Source of the DNA: Streptomyces sp. SID13726
GTDB taxonomy: Bacteria > Actinomycetota > Actinomycetes > Streptomycetales > Streptomycetaceae
Assembly (NCBI RefSeq): GCF_010548375.1
Contig: NZ_JAAGLY010000013.1
Coordinates: forward strand, 1-64,000
Direction of reading: 5' to 3'
DNA: 64,000 bases
The notes beneath the pieces are model-generated. The model was not told the origin of the DNA. It ran no database searches and was given only the letters and a program-made list of their open reading frames with translations. Of the stretch, positions 59,043 to 64,000 are shown piece after piece (position 1 is the stretch's first letter; each line of letters begins with the position of its first letter). Position numbers and translations under genes: made by a program.

Positions 59043-59333
59043 TCACTCCTCCGCAGGACCCTCCGACCGCACCGGCGCCGCAGGCCTCAGCTTGAGCCAG
59101 AGCAGGAAGAAGATGCCCAGGGCGAGCATCCCCAGGCCGGTCCAGAGGTTGATGTTGACTCCCTCGGCCTTGGAGAGCGTGGCGTCGGAGGGGTTGATTC
59201 CGGCGATCGTGACGATGATGCCGTAGAGGACGAAGAGGCCGCCGATGATGCGGCGCAGGTCGAAGATGCGGGCCGCCGTGGCGGACTTGGCCTGGAGTTC
59301 GGTGACTTCGCGCTGGACGTCGTGTTCGGACAT
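59043..59333 (-). CDS. Small two-helix membrane protein of the symporter operon
   Basis: 96 residues: a charged N-terminus (MSEHDVQREVTELQAKSATA), TM1 (IIGGLFVLYGIIVTIAGI), an external loop (NPSDATLSKAEGVNINLWTG) and TM2 (LGMLALGIFFLLWLKL), with a short acidic tail. It begins 20 bp after the stop of the sodium:solute symporter gene in the same direction, so it is cotranscribed and may be an accessory subunit, as small membrane proteins often accompany SSS transporters. Function is unknown. Confidence 0.8.
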   Translation of the reverse strand: MSEHDVQREVTELQAKSATAARIFDLRRIIGGLFVLYGIIVTIAGINPSDATLSKAEGVNINLWTGLGMLALGIFFLLWLKLRPAAPVRSEGPAEE

Positions 59334-59353
59334 GGTGGGTCAGGCCTCCGGGG

Positions 59354-61060
59354 TCAGAACGAGAACGGGATGTAGCAGGCGGCGGCCAGGACGACCGCGC
59401 CCCAGCCCAGCAGGGCCGGCCTGCGGTACCAGGCGTCGTCGCCGGCGGCCGGTGCCTCGGACATGCCGGGGGACGTCGTGCCGTAGACCAGGCCCTGGAG
59501 TTCCTCGGCGGGCTTCGGGGAGGTGAAGAGGGACACGGCCACCATGACGACGGCGCCGGCGACGAAGCCGACGATCGCCGAGACGAAGTTGGCGCCCTGG
59601 TCGGTGGGGATGCCGATGACGCCCTGCTTGTAGATCCAGAAGTAGTTCACCATCGCCGCGACCGTGCCGGCGAGCAGTCCCCAGAAGCCGGACTTCGCCG
59701 ACGCGCGCTTCCAGAACATGCCGACGACGAAGACGACGAACATCGGCACGTTGAAGAAGGAGAACAGGGTCTGGAGGTAGCTCATGATGTTGGAGAAGGA
59801 GGAGGCCAGGAAGGCGGTGCCGACCGAGGCCGCCACTCCGATCACCGTGATCAGGCGGCCGAAGCGGACGTAGTACTCGTCCTCGCGGCCCCGGACCACG
59901 TACCGCGACCAGATGTCGTTCGTGAACACCGTGTTGAAGGACGAGACGTTGGCCGCCATGCCCGCCATGAAGGCCGCGAGCAGGCCCGTCACCGCGATGC
60001 CCAGGACGCCGTTCGGCAGGAGCTGTTCCATCAGGTACGGGATGGCGTCGTTGTACTGGTAGCCCGACTCGGTGGTGCCGAAGCCCGGGATCAGGGCCGC
60101 CGCCGTCAGGCCCGGGATCATCACCAGGAAGACGATGAAGATCTTGGGGAACGCCGCGATCAGGGGCGTGCGCTGGGCCGCGCTCAAGTTCTTGGCCGAC
60201 AACGCCCGTTGGACCTCCGCGAAGTTCGTCGTCCAGTAGCCGAAGGACAGGACGAAGCCGAGGCCGAGCACGATCGTCAGCCAGTTCGCGCCCAGCGGGT
60301 TCGCGCTGCCGATGCCCGTGCCGCCCCACGCCGTCGTGAAGTTCGCTCCGTGTTCCGCCGTCAGTCTGTCCGTCAGGCCGTCCCAGCCGCCGACCTTCTT
60401 CAGGCCGAGGACGACCAGGGGGATCAGGGCGGCCAGGATCACGAAGAACTGGAGGACCTCGTTGTAGATGGCGGAGGAGAGGCCGCCGAGGGTGATGTAG
60501 GCGAGGACGAAGGCGCCCGCGACCACGATGGCCACCCACTGCGGCCAGCCCAGGAGGGCCTCGACGACGATGGCCAGGGCGTAGAGGTTGACGCCCGCGA
60601 TCAGGATGGCCGCGAGGGCGAACAGGGCCGAGCTGAGGAGGTGGGCCCACTTGTCGAAGCGCAGGAGGAGCATCTCGGGGACCGAGCGGACCTTGCTGCC
60701 GTAGTAGAAGGGCATCATCACCAGGCCGAGGAAGACCATGGCCGGGATGGCGCCGATCCAGTACCAGTGCACCGTGTAGGCGCCGTACTGCGCGCTGTTG
60801 GCGGCCATGCCCAGGATCTCCGTCGCGGCCAGGTTGGCCGAGATGAAGGCGAGACCCGTGATCCAGGCCGGCAGGGAGCGGCCGGAGAGGAAGAAGTCCA
60901 GGCTGGTCTTGACCGAGCGGCGGGCCGCGAAGCCGATCCCGAGGACGACGACGAAGTAGATGCCGAGGATCGTGTAGTCGAGCCAGTTGGTGGGGAGTCT
61001 CAGCTCTGCCGCGAGGTCTGAGGGATATGCGATGTATGCACCTTGTGTGGGGGTTTGCAT
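59354..61060 (-). CDS. Sodium:solute symporter, SGLT-like (probable galactose/sugar)
   Basis: 568 residues, about 14 helices of the SSS family. The family signature region FAEVQRALSAKNLSAAQRTPLIAAFPKIF and the first helix NWLDYTILGIYFVVVLGIGFAARR are clear, and the core helix has AANVSSFNTVFTNDIW. Length and similarity in the signature are closest to sugar (SGLT) members. It is divergent from galTEK, so galactose is the likely substrate, coupled to Na+. The ATG at 61060 (MQTPTQGAY) is used; three codons upstream is a weaker TTG. Confidence 0.9.
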   Translation of the reverse strand: MQTPTQGAYIAYPSDLAAELRLPTNWLDYTILGIYFVVVLGIGFAARRSVKTSLDFFLSGRSLPAWITGLAFISANLAATEILGMAANSAQYGAYTVHWYWIGAIPAMVFLGLVMMPFYYGSKVRSVPEMLLLRFDKWAHLLSSALFALAAILIAGVNLYALAIVVEALLGWPQWVAIVVAGAFVLAYITLGGLSSAIYNEVLQFFVILAALIPLVVLGLKKVGGWDGLTDRLTAEHGANFTTAWGGTGIGSANPLGANWLTIVLGLGFVLSFGYWTTNFAEVQRALSAKNLSAAQRTPLIAAFPKIFIVFLVMIPGLTAAALIPGFGTTESGYQYNDAIPYLMEQLLPNGVLGIAVTGLLAAFMAGMAANVSSFNTVFTNDIWSRYVVRGREDEYYVRFGRLITVIGVAASVGTAFLASSFSNIMSYLQTLFSFFNVPMFVVFVVGMFWKRASAKSGFWGLLAGTVAAMVNYFWIYKQGVIGIPTDQGANFVSAIVGFVAGAVVMVAVSLFTSPKPAEELQGLVYGTTSPGMSEAPAAGDDAWYRRPALLGWGAVVLAAACYIPFSF

Positions 61061-61093
61061 AGTCAGCAATTGAACACCTCGACTGATGCGCTT

Positions 61094-61157
61094 TGTTTGA
61101 TTCTGATGTTGACGTCGGTGGGGGGTTATGGTTACTTGTGTTTAGTTATGTTTGAGT
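61094..61157. promoter_or_regulatory. Divergent gal promoter region with TGTTT repeats
   Basis: Between the symporter and galT starts (61061-61171) the sequence is AT-rich and contains TGTTTGATT (61094-61102), TGTTTAGTT (61139-61147) and TGTTTGAGT (61149-61157). The last two start 10 bp apart, one helical turn, as for a repressor bound to one DNA face. The regulator gene is not in the window. Confidence 0.45.
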
Positions 61158-61171
61158 GAAGGAGTCCAGCG

Positions 61172-62233
61172 GTGAAGAAGACCTCGACCCGGCTGGCCGA
61201 CGGTCGCGAGCTCATCTACTACGACCTGCGGGACGACACCGTCCGCGACGCCGTGGACCGGCGTCCGCTGGAGCGGACTGTCACCACGTCCGAGGTTCGT
61301 CGGGATCCGCTGCTCGGCGACTCCGTGGCCATCGCCTCGCACCGGCAGGGGCGCACCTACCACCCGCCCAAGGACGAGTGCCCGCTCTGCCCGTCGCAGG
61401 GTGAGCGGCTGAGTGAGATCCCGGACTCGTCGTACGACGTCGTGGTGTTCGAGAATCGTTTCCCCTCGCTGGCCGGCGACTCGGGGCGCTGCGAGGTCGT
61501 CTGCTTCACCTCCGACCACAACTCCTCCTTCGCGGATCTGACCGAGGAACAGGCGCGGCTGGTGCTCGACGCCTGGACCGACCGGACTTCGGAGCTCTCG
61601 CATCTCCCTTCCGTCGAGCAGGTGTTCTGCTTCGAGAACCGCGGTGCCGAGATCGGTGTAACCCTGGGTCACCCGCACGGCCAGATCTACGCCTACCCGT
61701 TCACCACTCCGCGCACCGCGCAGATGCTGCGCTCTCTCGCGACTCACAAGGAGGCGACCGGAGGCGAGAACCTCTTCGACGCCGTCCTGGAGCGCGAACT
61801 CGCCGACGAGCGGGTCGTCCTGGAGGGTGAGCACTGGGTCGCCTTCGTGCCCTACGCGGCGCACTGGCCGTACGAGGTGCATCTGTATCCGAAGCGCCGG
61901 GTGCCGGACCTGCTCGGCCTCGACGAGGAGGCCCGCACAGAGTTCCCCAAGGTCTATCTGGAACTCTTGAGGCGCTTCGACCGGATCTTCGGAGAAGGTG
62001 AGCCTCCTACGCCTTACATCGCCGGCTGGCATCAGGCGCCGTTCGGTGCGCTGGAGGAGTTCGAGGGCGTCAACCGTGACGACTTCGCGCTCCACCTGGA
62101 GCTTTTCACCATTCGCCGTACGTCCGGCAAGCTGAAGTTCCTCGCGGGCTCCGAGTCGGGCATGGACGTCTTCATCAACGACATCCGACCGGAGGCCGCG
62201 GCACAGCGACTGCGAGAGGTAGCGAGTTCATGA
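61172..62233 (+). CDS. galT: Galactose-1-phosphate uridylyltransferase
   Basis: 353 residues of the HIT superfamily. It exchanges UMP between UDP-glucose and galactose-1-phosphate in the Leloir pathway. TLGHPHGQIYAYPF contains the catalytic HPH triad (about 168); CPLCPS supplies the first Cys-type zinc site; YIAGWHQAPF is the C-terminal His motif. GTG start with AAGGAG 9 nt upstream. The end overlaps galE by ATGA, so the order is galT-galE-galK in one transcript. UDP-glucose would come from GalU (11285). Confidence 0.96.
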   Translation: MKKTSTRLADGRELIYYDLRDDTVRDAVDRRPLERTVTTSEVRRDPLLGDSVAIASHRQGRTYHPPKDECPLCPSQGERLSEIPDSSYDVVVFENRFPSLAGDSGRCEVVCFTSDHNSSFADLTEEQARLVLDAWTDRTSELSHLPSVEQVFCFENRGAEIGVTLGHPHGQIYAYPFTTPRTAQMLRSLATHKEATGGENLFDAVLERELADERVVLEGEHWVAFVPYAAHWPYEVHLYPKRRVPDLLGLDEEARTEFPKVYLELLRRFDRIFGEGEPPTPYIAGWHQAPFGALEEFEGVNRDDFALHLELFTIRRTSGKLKFLAGSESGMDVFINDIRPEAAAQRLREVASS

Positions 62234-63192
62234 AGTACCTGGTGACAGGTGGCGCGGGGTATGTCGGCGGGGTCGTGGCCCAGCACCTGCTGGAGGCCGG
62301 CCACGAGGTCGTCGTCCTCGACAACCTCTCCACCGGCTTCCGCGAGGGGGTGCCCGCGGGCGCCACTTTCATCGAGGGCGACATCCGCGACGCCGCCAAG
62401 TGGCTCGACTCCTCCTTCGACGGCGTGCTCCACTTTGCCGCGTTCTCGCAGGTCGGCGAGTCGGTCGTGAAGCCCGAGAAGTACTGGGACAACAACGTCG
62501 GCGGCACCATGGCCCTGCTCGGCGCCATGCGCGAGGCCGGTGTGCGCCGACTCGTCTTCTCCTCCACGGCCGCCACGTACGGGGAGCCCGAGGAGGTGCC
62601 GATCGTCGAGTCGGCGCCGACCCGGCCCACCAACCCGTACGGCGCCTCGAAGCTCGCCGTCGACTTCATGATCACCAGTGAGGCGAACGCCCACGGGCTC
62701 GGTGCCGTGTCCCTGCGGTACTTCAACGTCGCCGGGGCGTACGGCAACCAGGGCGAGCGGCACGACCCCGAGTCGCACCTCATCCCGCTGATCCTCCAGG
62801 TCGCCCAGGGCAAGCGGGAGGCGATCTCCGTCTTCGGCGAGGACTACCCGACCCCGGACGGCACCTGCGTGCGCGACTACATCCACGTCGCCGACCTCGC
62901 CGACGCCCACCTGCTGGCCCTGACGGCCGCACAGCCCGGCGAGCACCTCATCTGCAACCTCGGCAACGGCGAGGGCTTCTCGGTCCGCCAGGTCATCGAG
63001 ACGGTCCGCGAGGTCACCGGGCACCCGATCCCCGAGGTCGTGGCCCCCCGCCGGGGCGGCGACCCGGCCACCCTGGTCGCCTCCGCGGCCACCGCCCGCG
63101 AGAAGCTGGGCTGGAACCCGTCCCGCGCGGATCTCGCGGGGATCGTCGCGGACGCCTGGGAGTTCGCTCAGCACATCGCAAGGGAGCAGTAG
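62230..63192 (+). CDS. galE: UDP-glucose 4-epimerase
   Basis: 320-residue extended SDR. The NAD motif is VTGGAGYVGGVVAQHL. The catalytic Ser and Tyr/Lys are in VFSSTAATYG and NPYGASKLAVDFM, and RYFNVAGAYGNQGERHDPESHLIPLIL is the conserved GalE block. It interconverts UDP-glucose and UDP-galactose, regenerating the GalT cosubstrate. The stop TAG overlaps the GTG start of galK by one base. Confidence 0.96.
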   Translation: MKYLVTGGAGYVGGVVAQHLLEAGHEVVVLDNLSTGFREGVPAGATFIEGDIRDAAKWLDSSFDGVLHFAAFSQVGESVVKPEKYWDNNVGGTMALLGAMREAGVRRLVFSSTAATYGEPEEVPIVESAPTRPTNPYGASKLAVDFMITSEANAHGLGAVSLRYFNVAGAYGNQGERHDPESHLIPLILQVAQGKREAISVFGEDYPTPDGTCVRDYIHVADLADAHLLALTAAQPGEHLICNLGNGEGFSVRQVIETVREVTGHPIPEVVAPRRGGDPATLVASAATAREKLGWNPSRADLAGIVADAWEFAQHIAREQ

Positions 63193-64000
63193 TGGAGCAG
63201 GTGCAGCGCGGTTTCGTGGAGCTCTACGGAACCGAGCCCGAGGGCGTCTGGTCGGCGCCGGGGCGCGTCAACCTCATCGGTGAGCACACCGACTACAACG
63301 ACGGCTTCGTGATGCCCTTCGCGCTGCCGCACACCGCGGTCGCGGCCGTCTCCCGGCGCGAGGACGGCGTCCTGCGGCTGCACTCGGCCGACATCGAGGG
63401 CGGAGTCGTCGAGCTGCGACTGGACGACCTCGCCCCCGAGACCGACCGGGACTGGACCGCCTACCCGGCCGGTGTGGTCTGGGCGCTGCGCGAGGCCGGC
63501 CACCCGGTCACCGGCGCCGACGTCCACCTCGCCTCCACGGTCCCGGCGGGCGCGGGCCTGTCCTCGTCGGCGGCCCTGGAGGTCGTGATCGCCCTGGCGC
63601 TCAACGACCTCTACGAACTGGGCCTCCAGCGCTGGCAGCTGGCCCGGCTGTGCCAGCGCGCCGAGAACGTCTACGTCGGCGCCCCCACCGGGATCATGGA
63701 CCAGACCGCGTCCGCCTGCTGCGAGACCGGGCACGCCCTGTTCCTGGACACCCGGGACCTCTCGCAGAAGCAGATCCCCTTCGACCTCGCCGCCGAGGGC
63801 ATGCGCCTGCTGGTCGTCGACACCCGCGTCAAGCACGCCCACAACGAGGGCGAGTACGGCAAGCGCCGCGCGGGCTGCGAGCGGGGCGCGGCCCTGCTCG
63901 GCGTCGACGCCCTGCGGGACATCCCCTACGGCGAGCTGGACGCGGCCCTCGCGCGGCTGGGCGACGACGAGGAGGCCGTACGCCTGGTCCGCCATGTCGT
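63192..64000 (+). CDS. galK: Galactokinase (3' end beyond window)
   Basis: 269 codons are visible; the gene continues past the window edge, so the C-terminal third is missing. It starts at GTG 63192, whose first G is the last base of the galE stop codon. APGRVNLIGEHTDYNDGFVMPFALP is the galactokinase substrate signature. PAGAGLSSSAALEV is the GHMP ATP loop, and GIMDQTASACCETGHAL contains the catalytic Asp. It phosphorylates galactose as the first Leloir step. Confidence 0.95.
   Translation, partial: MEQVQRGFVELYGTEPEGVWSAPGRVNLIGEHTDYNDGFVMPFALPHTAVAAVSRREDGVLRLHSADIEGGVVELRLDDLAPETDRDWTAYPAGVVWALREAGHPVTGADVHLASTVPAGAGLSSSAALEVVIALALNDLYELGLQRWQLARLCQRAENVYVGAPTGIMDQTASACCETGHALFLDTRDLSQKQIPFDLAAEGMRLLVVDTRVKHAHNEGEYGKRRAGCERGAALLGVDALRDIPYGELDAALARLGDDEEAVRLVRHV

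Overview
The window is high-GC chromosomal DNA from a Streptomyces or a very close relative. The evidence is genus-specific: a SepX-type division protein, an SsgA-like protein, a multidomain RpfB, a large SARP regulator with three TTA (bldA-type) codons, frequent GTG starts, ATGA/GTGA operon overlaps, and many genes whose -10 hexamer lies only 6-7 nt before the start codon (leaderless mRNA). Most of the window is conserved housekeeping sequence. Mobile or accessory material sits at about 18.2-25.8 kb, 34.4-36.0 kb and 52.8-53.9 kb.

Layout. 1-7.4 kb: LtrA-like membrane protein, a 60-residue protein, MscL, an SAF-domain protein, MTA phosphorylase, an FmdB zinc-ribbon protein with a CIRCE-like operator, an MFS exporter and a cation/proton antiporter. 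7.4-18.1 kb: a penicillin-acylase-family enzyme preceded by a 27-bp-arm hairpin; 5-formyl-THF cyclo-ligase; the run galU-moeA/glp-moaC-mogA-rimJ-like-sepX, which joins molybdenum-cofactor genes to the gephyrin-like/SepX(GlpR) cell-division module; tRNA-Ala(CGC); a GNAT protein; and exonuclease III. 18.2-25.8 kb: an accessory block with a STAND (NB-ARC/TPR) protein, a divergent pair made of an unknown protein and a GT-B glycosyltransferase-like protein, and a giant SARP-NB-ARC-TPR regulator.

25.9-34.4 kb: a MerR regulator divergent from a Baeyer-Villiger monooxygenase-hydrolase-dehydrogenase operon resembling mycobacterial mymA-lipR-sadH; a small Gln/Glu-rich protein; tricorn protease; and a TetR regulator with palindromic operators. 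34.4-36.0 kb: an IS200/IS605-type TnpB element that has replaced most of an MMPL transporter, leaving a 45-codon C-terminal remnant beside its presumed TetR regulator. 36.0-43.0 kb: GNAT, YbaK deacylase and EamA transporter, beta-lactamase-fold hydrolase, ohrR-ohr with an operator, and a CbiMN-CbiQ-CbiO nickel/cobalt ECF importer with a Nur-box-like site at its start.

43.1-57.7 kb: SsgA-like protein, two tandem class B penicillin-binding proteins, protein mannosyltransferase, rsmI, a zinc-ribbon protein, TatD, and the conserved rpfB-rsmA-ispE cluster. That cluster is now split by an IS630-family element that landed exactly on the TA of the rpfB stop codon and leaves RpfB unchanged. An Uup-type ABC-F ATPase follows. 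57.7-64 kb: an atypical LuxR-type response regulator lacking the phospho-acceptor Asp, a large palindromic intergenic island, and a galactose locus: a sodium:solute symporter plus a 2-TM protein divergent from galT-galE-galK. galK runs off the window end. No CRISPR array, rRNA gene or prophage was seen.
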